Under the pieces are notes generated by a model. That model did not search any database and was not told where the DNA came from. It saw only the letters and a list, made by a program, of their open reading frames with translations. DNA of 32,991 nt from Lachnospiraceae bacterium UBA7729 (GTDB taxonomy: Bacteria; Bacillota; Clostridia; Lachnospirales; Lachnospiraceae): positions 1 through 32,991 of the forward strand of contig DLFD01000023.1 in assembly GCA_002482005.1 (NCBI GenBank). The letters are read 5' to 3'. The stretch's first letter is position 1. The number at the start of each line of letters is the position of its first letter. This document shows positions 7,102 through 15,875 of the stretch, in pieces. The translations under genes were made by a program, and so were the position numbers.

Positions 7102-7746
7102 TTATTCTCCCTGATCCCTGCCTTTCAGGATATCCGAAAAGCCAGGCAAGAGTGCCTTCCGGATCCCGTCCATAAGTTCATCATAAGTCTCATAAGCAGG
7201 GATCTCAGGGTATTCTCTGCGGATCTGCTCCGTGGTACGGAACAGAAATCCCGCCTTGCTTGCCCTGATCATTCCAAGGTCATTGAAGGAATCCCCGGAA
7301 GCAATCGTATCAAAGCCGATCGACTGGAGAGCTTTCACTGTGTTCAGCTTGGAGTCACTGATCCTCATGCGGAATCCTGTGATCATCCCGTCTGTTCCGA
7401 CTTCCAGTTCATTGCAGAACAAGGTCGGCCAGCCAAGTTTTTTCATCAGCGGCGAAGCAAACTGTGTAAATGTATCACTGATGATGATCACCTGCGTCAT
7501 TGTTCTCAGCTGATCGAGAAACTCTTTTGCCCCCGGAAGCGGATCGATGGTCGCGATCGTATCCTGGATCTCCTTCAGTCCCAGACCATGTTCCTTCAGG
7601 ATCCCGATTCTCCATCTCATCAGCTTGTCATAATCCGGTTCATCTCTGGTTGTCCTTTTCAGCTCCGGGATGCCACTCGCTTCCGAAAAAGCGATCCAGA
7701 TCTCCGGCACAAGTACCCCTTCAAGATCAAGGCAGACAATGTTCAT
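7102..7746 (-). CDS. thrH: ThrH-type phosphoserine phosphatase / homoserine phosphotransferase
   Basis: The 214-residue HAD-superfamily protein closely resembles Pseudomonas ThrH, which hydrolyses phosphoserine and can pass the phosphate to homoserine. Visible motifs are CLDLEGVLVPEIW (nucleophile Asp7), TTRDEPDYDKLM, ISDTF (about 89-93), Lys138 and GDSFND (151-156). The ATG at 7746 has AGGAGG 7 bases upstream; the TTG two codons earlier is less likely. It follows the TPM gene by 72 bases and may be the last gene of that transcript. In vivo activity (serine synthesis or threonine synthesis) cannot be told from sequence. Confidence 0.9.
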   Translation of the reverse strand: MNIVCLDLEGVLVPEIWIAFSEASGIPELKRTTRDEPDYDKLMRWRIGILKEHGLGLKEIQDTIATIDPLPGAKEFLDQLRTMTQVIIISDTFTQFASPLMKKLGWPTLFCNELEVGTDGMITGFRMRISDSKLNTVKALQSIGFDTIASGDSFNDLGMIRASKAGFLFRTTEQIRREYPEIPAYETYDELMDGIRKALLPGFSDILKGRDQGE

Positions 7747-7818
7747 CTTCAATCCTCCTATTGCGGCAGGAATGTCCCTGCCTTCACTTCGTCTGTTCTG
7801 CAGAATACTCTGAGATAT

Positions 7819-8703
7819 TCAGAACTTTCTTCCACCTCCGCCTGTTGAATAGCCTCCGGAAGACATATGGGTGGTTGTGAAGCCGCCTCCGGAGTGACCT
7901 CCGCCGCTGCCCGGATCATTTCTCGGAAGCCTTCTCGATGTAACATAATGATTCACCAGCCGGTCTTCCTGGCCTGTCAGCCGAAGTCTCACATTCTCTG
8001 CGGCAGAAAAACCATCACCATGCGAAAAACTCATGGAATATCTGCCTTTTATCCCGAGGAAGCACGCAAAGAAGCCTGCGATCGCCCCCGTCAGCGCAGC
8101 AAGTATCTTGCCCCGTGTGATCTCCTTTGGTTTCTGATAGACCGTATAAGTTCCGGTATCCTCATTGTAGATCCTGGTACCATCCTGGATTCCCCTCCGG
8201 TACCAGCCTTCTGTATCCTCCAGCATGCTGTCGAAAGTTCCCTCATAATCTTCATCTGAGATCTTTTCGTATGCGTTGTCAAGAAGGCTTTCCAGGCGGG
8301 AATCCGTCAGGTAATACTGAAGTTTTCCGTAAGTTTCCACGTAGAATTCCCGGTTGTCCATGTCGATGACATAGCTTCCGCCGCTAGCCTCATCCGGCCT
8401 GTCTGAAGTCAGGGACTCATAATAGTTTTTTGCAAACTCCCTGGTAGACATGCCATCCGCGCTGTCTGTCGTTACAAGCCTGATCTCAAAACCAGTCTCT
8501 TCCGACAGCTTTTCTGCCTCTTCCAGCAGTTCCGCCTCTTCCCAGTCGTCAAGAAGATCTGCTTTGTCCTCGATACTGGCTTTATCCGTTCTGCTGGAAT
8601 ACACCGGAGATGCTGGCATGACAAAGGCACACATAAGACTCAGAAAGACAGCACCTGAAAAGGCAGACAGATATTTCTTCCGTTTTTCTTTTCCCTTTCC
8701 CAT
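7819..8703 (-). CDS. TPM-domain membrane protein (YdjH/YgcG-like)
   Basis: A 294-residue protein with an N-terminal signal or anchor (about 10-35), an extracytoplasmic TPM domain (about 42-180; LLDDWEEAELLEEAEKLSEE, FEIRLVTTDS, KNYYESL), a second TM segment (about 203-222) and a Gly/Ser-rich tail ending GGYSTGGGGRKF, the typical YgcG-type end. AAGGAGG lies 5 bases before the start. The TPM protein YdjH in Bacillus subtilis belongs to an envelope-stress complex with YdjG and YdjI, and homologues of both are encoded immediately upstream here. Confidence 0.85.
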   Translation of the reverse strand: MGKGKEKRKKYLSAFSGAVFLSLMCAFVMPASPVYSSRTDKASIEDKADLLDDWEEAELLEEAEKLSEETGFEIRLVTTDSADGMSTREFAKNYYESLTSDRPDEASGGSYVIDMDNREFYVETYGKLQYYLTDSRLESLLDNAYEKISDEDYEGTFDSMLEDTEGWYRRGIQDGTRIYNEDTGTYTVYQKPKEITRGKILAALTGAIAGFFACFLGIKGRYSMSFSHGDGFSAAENVRLRLTGQEDRLVNHYVTSRRLPRNDPGSGGGHSGGGFTTTHMSSGGYSTGGGGRKF

Positions 8704-8713
8704 CGCTGCCTCC

Positions 8714-9880
8714 TTACATCAGGAAATACAGAAGTGCGAGGATCAAAGCAAAGACTCCTCCGCTCACAATGCCGGAAACCCCTGCCAGTTTCCCATAATT
8801 TACAGGCAGCTTTCCATGAACCTCTCCTGTCTGGCCATTCATGGCAAAATAGAACTTTTTCCCGTCCAGCGCCTTGTAAGTGAGAAGCCAGACTGGCAGA
8901 AGCATATAGGAGAAATGTTCTTCCTCAGGTCTGATATCCACTTCCGAGGCTGTTACTGACGTATACCCTTTGACCGTACGCCTTAGGGCTGACTTCGCAT
9001 ACTTTTCAGCCCTTCCTCTCATCTCACCGGCTACCTGTCCGGATTCAATGTCCCTTTTCTGGGCTACAAATCCCTGCAGATAGCCCATGCTGAAGGGCTC
9101 GGTATCCTGCAGCCGGAAGGGCATGACCGCATCGATGAGATTCCGGTCACTGTCGCTCAAAGCATTGCGGGAAAGATTCTGGATCTCGATCTCTCCGCTT
9201 CGTTCCACATGGTACACATTGGTCTCAGTGAACTCACGATCTCCTGTGATCCATGTGCGGATCCTGTCAGCACGTCCTGACAGCCGTCCTGACAGCTGTC
9301 CGTCATATACCCAGAACGGGTAGTAGACACCTGACAGTTTCTCGATCTGTTCTTTGCTGAAGAAAGCTTTCGGGACAAATTTCCTGTGCCTGACATAATC
9401 GGTAAAACTCTTCTCTGCAGCCTTCCGGTCGTACTTGAAGGGCACTACCCTGTCCGGGAGATAGTTTCCCGACAGTCTCCCCTCCAGCACGATCGGACTG
9501 TGGCAGTAATAGCATAAAGTCGCTGCAGTGTTCGCATCAGTAATAATCTGTGCGCCGCAGCTGGGACAGGTATACACTACTGCCCCTTTCTCCTCCTTCC
9601 TGCCTTCTGTTTCCGTCTTCCCTGCGTCAGCTGCCTTTGCCTGTCCGCCATGGCTGTCATCCTTGCTATCGTCCTTTCCTGCCTTATCCTCAGGACCAGG
9701 TCCATAATATTCCGCTTCTTCCTGGGATACTTTCCTCTCCTCTCCTTCCTTCGGAGCCATCTTCTCCAGCTCCTCCTGAGTGAAGACGGAAAGGCAGAAT
9801 TCACACTTGTACTTCTGCAGCTTCGGGTCAAACTTCAGCCCTCCGCCGCAGTTGGGGCACTTATATGTAATTGCGGCCAT
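8714..9880 (-). CDS. Double zinc-ribbon membrane protein (YdjG-like)
   Basis: The 388-residue product has a zinc ribbon at the N-terminus (CPNCGGGLKFDP then CEFC, residues 8-29), an acidic low-complexity linker (about 40-100), a second ribbon (CPSCG then CYYC, about 105-127), a soluble region with VYYPFWVYDG and YMLLPVWLLTYK, and a hydrophobic C-terminal helix (about 368-387). The layout matches B. subtilis YdjG. AGGAG precedes the ATG. It lies 24 bases after the SPFH gene and 10 before the TPM gene, so the three form one operon. Confidence 0.85.
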   Translation of the reverse strand: MAAITYKCPNCGGGLKFDPKLQKYKCEFCLSVFTQEELEKMAPKEGEERKVSQEEAEYYGPGPEDKAGKDDSKDDSHGGQAKAADAGKTETEGRKEEKGAVVYTCPSCGAQIITDANTAATLCYYCHSPIVLEGRLSGNYLPDRVVPFKYDRKAAEKSFTDYVRHRKFVPKAFFSKEQIEKLSGVYYPFWVYDGQLSGRLSGRADRIRTWITGDREFTETNVYHVERSGEIEIQNLSRNALSDSDRNLIDAVMPFRLQDTEPFSMGYLQGFVAQKRDIESGQVAGEMRGRAEKYAKSALRRTVKGYTSVTASEVDIRPEEEHFSYMLLPVWLLTYKALDGKKFYFAMNGQTGEVHGKLPVNYGKLAGVSGIVSGGVFALILALLYFLM

Positions 9881-9904
9881 ACAAGTCTCCTTTCGCGAAG
9901 AACA

Positions 9905-11059
9905 TCACTCCGGTTTCTTCGTGCCGCACTCCGTACAGAACTTTCCGGAATTGAGCGTCCCGCAGTTCGGGCAGAACCACTGACCCGGCTGCTTCTGCCG
10001 CGGACCGTTCCCTGCCGTCTGCACCGGCTGTCCGGCCGCCTGAGGCTGCTGCATCTGTGCATTCTGCTGATTCATCTGCATCTGCGCGAGGTTGACCTGG
10101 CTTGCAGACTGTGAAAATGCTCCCGCAGACTGCATTCCGAATCCCATGCCCATGAATGCAGCTCCCGCTCCTGCCGGATTGGAGCCTGCTGCCTGGAGTC
10201 CCTGAGCGATAGAGCTCTGGACAAATCCTTCACGGATCGTCGGATCCTGCATCATTGCCCCCTGGTTTCTCATGTTGATAAGTTTCTGAGACTGCTCGTC
10301 ATAGGAGATACTTCCGATTCCGACCGAGACAACCTCTACTCCCCTTACCTGATTCCAGTTTGCATCAAGTGCATCTGCCATGTATCCGGACAGTTCCGTG
10401 CTCTTTCCTGCCACATAGGAGATGCGGATGCCATCGGCACTCATCTTATTGATCGCAGCCTGAAGAGCCTCCAGGAACTCATTCAGGAACTGCTCATTGA
10501 TATCTTCAACTTCCAGATGGGATGCATTCCTCGGAACACAGTTCGCGTAGAACAGGAGCGGATTCGTGATGCGGATAGAATAGGTTCCGAACGCCCTCAG
10601 GAAAAGCTCCGCATTATAAAAATTATCGAAATAATTCACCGGATTCCTTGTTCCGAACCGAATACCCTTGATCTCCTGTAGATTGATATAGTATACTCTC
10701 TGCTCCTGCGGTGTCGTTCCACCGAACTTGAAGCGCTCCCATACATCTTTCAGGCTCTTTTTGATCTCTCCCTGAAACAGAGAGGGCTGGGAAGAGTTAT
10801 CTACAACAAAGTAGCCGGGCTCAGCTGTATAGTCAATGATCTTCCCTCCATCGGTAAGGACCATGAACTGATTGTCATATACATGGATGACAGAACCGTT
10901 AGAGATGACCTCGCCTCCTCTAACGAAGCTCTGGTTCTTCCTGCGGATTCCCCTGGTAAAGAGAGTCTGAGACCCCATCTCGTAAGGCTCAACGACATCC
11001 TGCCACTGGTCTCCGAGCGCGCCTGCCGCTGCACCGATTCCTGCACGAATAATACCCAT
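9905..11059 (-). CDS. SPFH/band-7 protein with C-terminal zinc ribbon (YdjI-like)
   Basis: A 384-residue protein without a TM helix. It starts MGIIRAGIGAAAGALGDQW, has an SPFH domain (about 25-250; GGEVISNGSVIHVYDNQF, FDNFYNAELFLRAFGTYSIRI split across it), a Gln/Met/Ala-rich segment (about 290-355) and a C-terminal ribbon (CPNCG, CTECG). This is the YdjI/virion-core-like subfamily of SPFH scaffolds. The ATG at 11059 has GGAGGA 5 bases upstream; the open frame upstream runs back through the prfB terminator and is not coding. It heads the three-gene module; in Bacillus the partner PspA (ydjF) is next to these genes but is absent here. Confidence 0.9.
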   Translation of the reverse strand: MGIIRAGIGAAAGALGDQWQDVVEPYEMGSQTLFTRGIRRKNQSFVRGGEVISNGSVIHVYDNQFMVLTDGGKIIDYTAEPGYFVVDNSSQPSLFQGEIKKSLKDVWERFKFGGTTPQEQRVYYINLQEIKGIRFGTRNPVNYFDNFYNAELFLRAFGTYSIRITNPLLFYANCVPRNASHLEVEDINEQFLNEFLEALQAAINKMSADGIRISYVAGKSTELSGYMADALDANWNQVRGVEVVSVGIGSISYDEQSQKLINMRNQGAMMQDPTIREGFVQSSIAQGLQAAGSNPAGAGAAFMGMGFGMQSAGAFSQSASQVNLAQMQMNQQNAQMQQPQAAGQPVQTAGNGPRQKQPGQWFCPNCGTLNSGKFCTECGTKKPE

Positions 11060-11098
11060 AAAGATCCTCCATATCCGAGAACGTTCTGTCCTCATTAT

Positions 11099-11160
11099 AA
11101 AAAAGGCCTGCTGCCGCCCTGGTTTTTCACAGAAACATAAAAAACCTGCAGCAGAAGGCC
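11099..11160 (-). terminator. Rho-independent terminator after prfB
   Basis: On the minus strand CTGCTGC and GCAGCAG pair, enclosing an inner stem GGTTTTT/AAAAACC, and a run of six T (11099-11104) follows. It separates the hpf-secA-prfB block from the SPFH gene. Confidence 0.8.
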
Positions 11161-11226
11161 AAACCATCCGCCGGATCCGGATTGCGTGATCAGACTCCCG
11201 TCTCCGCCGGATATAACTATGTACGA

Positions 11227-12363
11227 TCAATCTGCGGACTGCGTCCGGCGGTCAGGCCTTCCGAGACTATCCCACTTCAGATAAGCATTGATAAACGGAT
11301 CAAGGTCACCATCCATCACTCCCTGAACATTGCCAGTCTCATATCCGGTCCTCAGATCCTTCACCATCGTATAGGGCTGGAATACATAAGACCTGATCTG
11401 GGACCCCCACGCGATGTCTTTTACTTCACCACGGATACCCGCAGCCTTCTCCTCGTTCTCCTCCAGCTTCAGCATGTACAGTCTGGATTTCAGGATCTGC
11501 ATAGCCTTTGCCTTGTTCTGGAACTGAGAACGCTCATTCTGACACGTTACGACAATTCCGGTCGGATAATGGGTGATACGGATAGCGGATGATGTCTTGT
11601 TGATATGCTGTCCGCCGGCGCCGCTGGAGCGGTAAGTATCGATCCTGATATCTTCCGGACGGACCTCCACATCAACATCTTCCTCGATATCCGGCATGAC
11701 ATCACAGGATACAAAAGAAGTCTGACGCTTTCCTGCTGCATTGAAAGGAGAGATCCTGACCAGACGGTGGATTCCCATCTCGGACTTGAGGAGTCCATAC
11801 GCATTGTCTCCATTCACCTGGAAAGTCACTGACTTAAGCCCGGCTTCATCTCCATCAAGGGAATCCAGGACCTCCATAGAGAATCCATGTCTCTCGATCC
11901 ACCTTGAATACATACGGTAAAGCATACTGCACCAGTCACAGGCTTCTGTTCCGCCAGCTCCCGAATGCAGAGTGACGATCGCATTATTGTTGTCATACTG
12001 GCCGGAAAGAAGAGTACGGATCCTGACAGAATCAAAATCCTCCTCAAACTCCTGCTCACTTTCCCTGACGTCATCGATGACGGACTCATCTCCGTCCTCA
12101 TTCGCCATATCGATCAGAAGAAGCAGGTCCTCATACTGCTTGCTGAGCTTCTTGTAATCTGCAATGTCATTCTGCAGTAAGCCAAGCTCCTTCTGCGTCC
12201 TGGTCGCCTTCTCGGTATCGGTCCAGAAATCCGGTTCCGACATCGTCATGTGAAGTTCCTCGATCCTTCTCTCCTTATTCTCGAGATCGAGAGAGCTTCT
12301 CATCTCCTGAAGCGGCTGTTCATATGTTTTCAGTTTTGCTTTCAGATCGTCTAATTCGACCAC
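11227..12363 (-). CDS. prfB: Peptide chain release factor 2, without programmed frameshift
   Basis: RF2 releases peptides at UGA and UAA. The 378-residue protein has the SPF stop-recognition tripeptide (205-207) and GGQ (250-252, within SSGAGGQHINKT). Most bacterial prfB genes have an in-frame UGA near codon 25, bypassed by a +1 shift at CTT TGA C. Here codons 25-27 read CTC GAT CTC (12291-12283) and the frame is open from the start, so this autoregulation is absent. The start is GTG at 12363 with only weak purine-rich sequence upstream, 31 bases after secA. Confidence 0.95.
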   Translation of the reverse strand: MVELDDLKAKLKTYEQPLQEMRSSLDLENKERRIEELHMTMSEPDFWTDTEKATRTQKELGLLQNDIADYKKLSKQYEDLLLLIDMANEDGDESVIDDVRESEQEFEEDFDSVRIRTLLSGQYDNNNAIVTLHSGAGGTEACDWCSMLYRMYSRWIERHGFSMEVLDSLDGDEAGLKSVTFQVNGDNAYGLLKSEMGIHRLVRISPFNAAGKRQTSFVSCDVMPDIEEDVDVEVRPEDIRIDTYRSSGAGGQHINKTSSAIRITHYPTGIVVTCQNERSQFQNKAKAMQILKSRLYMLKLEENEEKAAGIRGEVKDIAWGSQIRSYVFQPYTMVKDLRTGYETGNVQGVMDGDLDPFINAYLKWDSLGRPDRRTQSAD

Positions 12364-12394
12364 TTTGTTTCTCTCTTTCCCCTGCTCTGCTTGT

Positions 12395-14974
12395 TTATGC
12401 CGATTTTCTTCCGTGGCACTGCTTATACTTCAGACCGCTCCCGCATGGGCAAGGATCATTCGGATAGATCTTCTTGGCCTTGCGCTTCACAGGCTGTCTC
12501 TGAGAAGTTTCGTCACGGTTTGTTCCGGTGACCTTTGCAACCTCCTCACGTTCAACCTTCTCCTGGACCTGAACATGATACATCATCTTTAAGGTGTCAT
12601 CCTGGATCGATACGGTCATCTCATTGAACATATCATATCCGAGCATCTTGTACTGCACAAGAGGATCCTTCTGGCCATACGCTGCAAGCCCGATCGACTG
12701 TCGCAGCTGGTCCATATCATCGATATGGTTCATCCAGTGGGTATCGACAGACTTCAGAAGCACAACTCGCTCGATCTCCCGGACATCGGCGCCGGCATCG
12801 GAAAGTTCTCTTTCCTTTGCCTCATAGAGCTTCCTGGCTTCATCCGTCAGCTTCTCCTTCACCTCTTTGGCTGACAGTCCTTTGATCGTCTCCTGCGTGA
12901 TAGGAGCGATCGGGATGATCGGGCGGATCAGATTGTTCAGCTCTTCCAGATTGACTTCGTCCGCACCGGAAGACTTCTCATCGCTCATGACCCTGTTCAC
13001 GCCATCGCTTACACAGTCTTCGACCATCTTCATGATAGAAAGTCTCATGCTGTCCCCGTCAAGAACTTTGCGGCGCTCTGCATAGATGATCTCACGCTGC
13101 TCATTATTGACCTGATCGTATTCCAGAAGGTTCTTACGTACAGCAAAGTTGTTGGACTCAATCTTCTTCTGAGCCTTCTCGATCGCGCTGGAAAGCATCT
13201 TGTGCTGGATCTGCTCGCCTTCCTGTACGCCCAGTGCCTTGAAGGTACTCATCATCTTCTCGGAACCGAACAGCCTCATCAGGTCATCTTCCAGTGAGAT
13301 GTAGAACTGAGATTCACCAGGATCTCCCTGACGGCCGGAACGTCCTCGCAGCTGGTTATCGATTCGACGTGACTCATGGCGCTCAGTACCGATGACCAGA
13401 AGTCCGCCCGCAGCCTTCGCCTCATCATCCAGCTTGATATCGGTACCACGTCCTGCCATGTTGGTAGCGATGGTAACCGCATCATGAATTCCGGCATCCT
13501 TGATAATGGCAGCTTCCTGCTCATGGAACTTGGCGTTCAGGACGTTATGCGGGATACCTTCCCTTCTCAGCATATCAGAAAGGAGTTCAGATACCTCGAT
13601 GGTAACAGTACCTACCAGAACCGGCTGATGCTTCGCATGAGCCGCCTTGACTCTCTCGATGACTGCCTTGTACTTCTCCTTCTTGGTCATGTAGACGGCA
13701 TCATCCAGGTCCTTGCGGGCAACTGGTTTATTGGTCGGGATCACGATGACATCCATTCCATAGATATCACGGAACTCTTCTTCTTCAGTAAGCGCAGTAC
13801 CGGTCATGCCGGACTTCTTCGCATACTTGTTGAAGAAATTCTGGAATGTGATCGTTGCCAGAGTCTTCGACTCTCTCTTGATCTTGACATGTTCCTTGGC
13901 CTCGATTGCCTGATGGAGTCCGTCAGAATAGCGGCGTCCCGGCAGAACACGTCCCGTGAACTCGTCAACGATCAGGACCTCATCGTCCTTGACGATATAG
14001 TCACGATCACGGAACATCAGGTTATGCGCCCTCAGCGCAAGGATGATATTGTTCTGGATCTCGATATTCTCAGGATCAGAGAGGTTCTGGATATGGAAGA
14101 ATCTCTCGCACTTCTCGATACCCTGCTGGGTAAGTGTGACGATCTTGTCCTTCTCGTTGACAATAAAGTCACCGGTCTCGGTGATCTCCTCGCCCATGAT
14201 CGCAGTCATCTTGGTGACTTCGCCGCTTGCCTCGCCTCGCTGAAGCTGCCGCGCAAGGACGTCGCATACTTCATAAAGCTTCGTGGATTTACCGCTCTGT
14301 CCGGATATGATCAGAGGAGTTCTCGCTTCATCGATCAGGACCGAGTCGACCTCATCGATGATCGCATAATTCAGCTCTCTCTGTACCAGCTTGTCCTTGT
14401 AGATGACCATGTTATCACGAAGATAGTCAAAACCATCCTCGTTATTGGTCACATAGGTAATATCCTTCGCGTATTCCGCACGTCTCTCGTCTGACTCCAT
14501 GGCATTCTGGATAACACCGCAGGATACCCCGAGGAATTCATGGACCGGAGCCATCCAGTCATGGTCACGCTTTGCCAGGTAATCATTGACAGTGACGATA
14601 TGGACTCCCTTTCCGGTAAGTGCATTCAGATATGCCGGAAGGGTAGACACAAGCGTCTTACCTTCGCCGGTCTTCATCTCGGCGATTCGTCCCTGATGAA
14701 GGATGATTCCACCGATGACCTGGACCTTGTATGGTTCCAGTCCGATCACACGCTTTGCAGCTTCTCTTACCGTTGCGAAAGCTTCCGGAAGCAGCTGGTC
14801 CAGCGTCTCCCCATCCTGGTACCGCTTTCTGTATTCATCCGTCTTCGCTCTCAGTTCAGCATCCGATAGCGCCTGCATCGTCGGACGGAGCGCTTCGACC
14901 TTGTTCACGATCGGCATGATACGCTTCAGCTCACGGTCTGAATGTGTACCGAAAATCCTATCTGCAAGACTCAT
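12395..14974 (-). CDS. secA: Preprotein translocase ATPase SecA
   Basis: SecA drives preproteins through SecYEG. The 859-residue protein has Walker A MKTGEGKT (100-107), DEVDSVLIDEARTPLIISG, TNMAGRGTDIKL and the motif VI-like QLRGRSGRQGDPG, plus a C-terminal zinc finger CPCGSGLKYKQCHG that binds SecB or ribosomes in other species. It is full length. AAGGAG lies about 10 bases before the ATG. It has its own promoter (15061-15090) and is followed by prfB. Confidence 0.98.
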   Translation of the reverse strand: MSLADRIFGTHSDRELKRIMPIVNKVEALRPTMQALSDAELRAKTDEYRKRYQDGETLDQLLPEAFATVREAAKRVIGLEPYKVQVIGGIILHQGRIAEMKTGEGKTLVSTLPAYLNALTGKGVHIVTVNDYLAKRDHDWMAPVHEFLGVSCGVIQNAMESDERRAEYAKDITYVTNNEDGFDYLRDNMVIYKDKLVQRELNYAIIDEVDSVLIDEARTPLIISGQSGKSTKLYEVCDVLARQLQRGEASGEVTKMTAIMGEEITETGDFIVNEKDKIVTLTQQGIEKCERFFHIQNLSDPENIEIQNNIILALRAHNLMFRDRDYIVKDDEVLIVDEFTGRVLPGRRYSDGLHQAIEAKEHVKIKRESKTLATITFQNFFNKYAKKSGMTGTALTEEEEFRDIYGMDVIVIPTNKPVARKDLDDAVYMTKKEKYKAVIERVKAAHAKHQPVLVGTVTIEVSELLSDMLRREGIPHNVLNAKFHEQEAAIIKDAGIHDAVTIATNMAGRGTDIKLDDEAKAAGGLLVIGTERHESRRIDNQLRGRSGRQGDPGESQFYISLEDDLMRLFGSEKMMSTFKALGVQEGEQIQHKMLSSAIEKAQKKIESNNFAVRKNLLEYDQVNNEQREIIYAERRKVLDGDSMRLSIMKMVEDCVSDGVNRVMSDEKSSGADEVNLEELNNLIRPIIPIAPITQETIKGLSAKEVKEKLTDEARKLYEAKERELSDAGADVREIERVVLLKSVDTHWMNHIDDMDQLRQSIGLAAYGQKDPLVQYKMLGYDMFNEMTVSIQDDTLKMMYHVQVQEKVEREEVAKVTGTNRDETSQRQPVKRKAKKIYPNDPCPCGSGLKYKQCHGRKSA

Positions 14975-15060
14975 ATGATTTCTGCTCCTTTGAATGCCGG
15001 AAACACAGCGTGTTCCCGATATCTTATATTTTTGTACTTTCGGTAAACCTAATCTTTTTC

Positions 15061-15090
15061 ATAATAACATAATGGGGGATAAAGTGACAA
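15061..15090 (-). promoter_or_regulatory. Sigma-A promoter of secA-prfB
   Basis: Minus strand TTGTCA (15085-15090), 18-base spacer, TATTAT (15061-15066); each hexamer differs from consensus at one base. The -10 is about 85 bases before secA, leaving an untranslated leader. A tandem repeat lies directly upstream of the -35. Confidence 0.7.
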
Positions 15091-15094
15091 TAGC

Positions 15095-15140
15095 TGCCTG
15101 CAGATTCAGGCTTCAGATGCCTGCAGATTCAGGCTTCAGA
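15095..15140. repeat. Perfect 23-bp tandem duplication upstream of secA
   Basis: Positions 15095-15117 are repeated exactly at 15118-15140. Each unit contains the inverted repeat GCCTG...CAGGC with a 6-base loop and a CTGCAG site. The array begins 4 bases upstream of the secA -35 and ends 22 bases short of the hpf terminator. Confidence 0.95.
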
Positions 15141-15153
15141 ACGGGATATTCAG

Positions 15154-15192
15154 AAAAATGAAACTCCCGCGCAGCGTGTGCTGCGCGGGAGT
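15154..15192 (-). terminator. Rho-independent terminator after hpf
   Basis: A perfect 13-bp stem (15163-15175 with 15180-15192, loop of 4) is followed on the minus strand by TTTCATTTTT. It lies 24 bases after the hpf stop. Confidence 0.9.
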
Positions 15193-15216
15193 AGTCAGCT
15201 ATTTACATATCAGGTA

Positions 15217-15741
15217 TCAGTCTTCCGGTTCGATCAGACCGTAAGTCCCGCCTTTCCTCTTATAGACCACGTTGGTCTCATCCGTCTCCGCATTGCGGAA
15301 CACGAAGAACGAATGACCGAGGAGCTCCATCTGGACACATGCATCCTCTGGGTACATCGGCTTGATATCAAACTTCTTCGTACGGACGATCCGGATATCC
15401 TCCGCCGGCTCGGTCTCCTTCTCCAGGAACTCCTTGCGGAAACTCCCGTCCCGGTGTCCCTCGATCAGTTTCTGTTTATATCTGCGCAGCTGTCTCTCGA
15501 TCACTTCCTCGACCAGGTCGATGGAAACATACATGTCGTTCGAAACCTGCTCAGAGCGGATGACCGTACCACGGATCGGAATCGTAACCTCGATCTTCTG
15601 GCGATCCTTCTCAACACTCATGGTAACGATGATCTGTGTATCTTCTGTAAAATAACGCTCCAGTTTCCCGAGTTTTTCCGTGACTGCCCTTCTCATGGAT
15701 TCGGTCACATCAAGATTTTTCCCGCTGATTGTAAATCTCAT
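15217..15741 (-). CDS. hpf: Long-form ribosome hibernation promoting factor
   Basis: The 174-residue protein has an N-terminal S30AE domain (MRFTISGKNLDVTESMRRAV, about 1-100) and the C-terminal dimerisation domain of long HPF (about 115-174; IRIVRTKKFDIKPMYPEDA, LLGHSFFVFRNAETDE). It dimerises idle 70S ribosomes into 100S particles. The ATG at 15741 has AAGGAGG 8 bases upstream; an 11-codon upstream extension is less likely. It has its own promoter and terminator and precedes secA, a usual Firmicute order. Confidence 0.96.
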   Translation of the reverse strand: MRFTISGKNLDVTESMRRAVTEKLGKLERYFTEDTQIIVTMSVEKDRQKIEVTIPIRGTVIRSEQVSNDMYVSIDLVEEVIERQLRRYKQKLIEGHRDGSFRKEFLEKETEPAEDIRIVRTKKFDIKPMYPEDACVQMELLGHSFFVFRNAETDETNVVYKRKGGTYGLIEPED

Positions 15742-15798
15742 AAGCACGGCCTCCTTAAAGGATTCTTCTCGCACGGATCTTTCTGTGCTGTTAACTGT

Positions 15799-15827
15799 AT
15801 TATACTACACCGAGGCTGTATGAACAA
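15799..15827 (-). promoter_or_regulatory. Sigma-A promoter of hpf
   Basis: Minus strand TTGTTC (15822-15827), 17-base spacer, perfect TATAAT (15799-15804), about 57 bases before the hpf start and just after the end of metH. Confidence 0.8.
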
Positions 15828-15875
15828 CTATATGAGCTTGAATTCACCAGAATTTCAGATACACTCCGTATCCCC

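Noticed and set aside
7765..7782. GGCAGG/CCTGCC hairpin between the TPM gene and thrH
   Set aside because: No T-run follows, so it is not a terminator; thrH could still be in the same transcript.
11078..11087. AGAACGTTCT palindrome upstream of the SPFH gene, LexA-like
   Set aside because: The Gram-positive LexA box needs four bases between GAAC and GTTC; here there are none.
11094..11099. TATAAT on the minus strand upstream of the SPFH gene
   Set aside because: No -35 at 16-18 bases (CCAGGG there), and it overlaps the terminator T-run; left uncalled.
13376..14494. 372-codon plus-strand open frame opposite secA
   Set aside because: Shadow of secA with no domain and no credible ribosome site.
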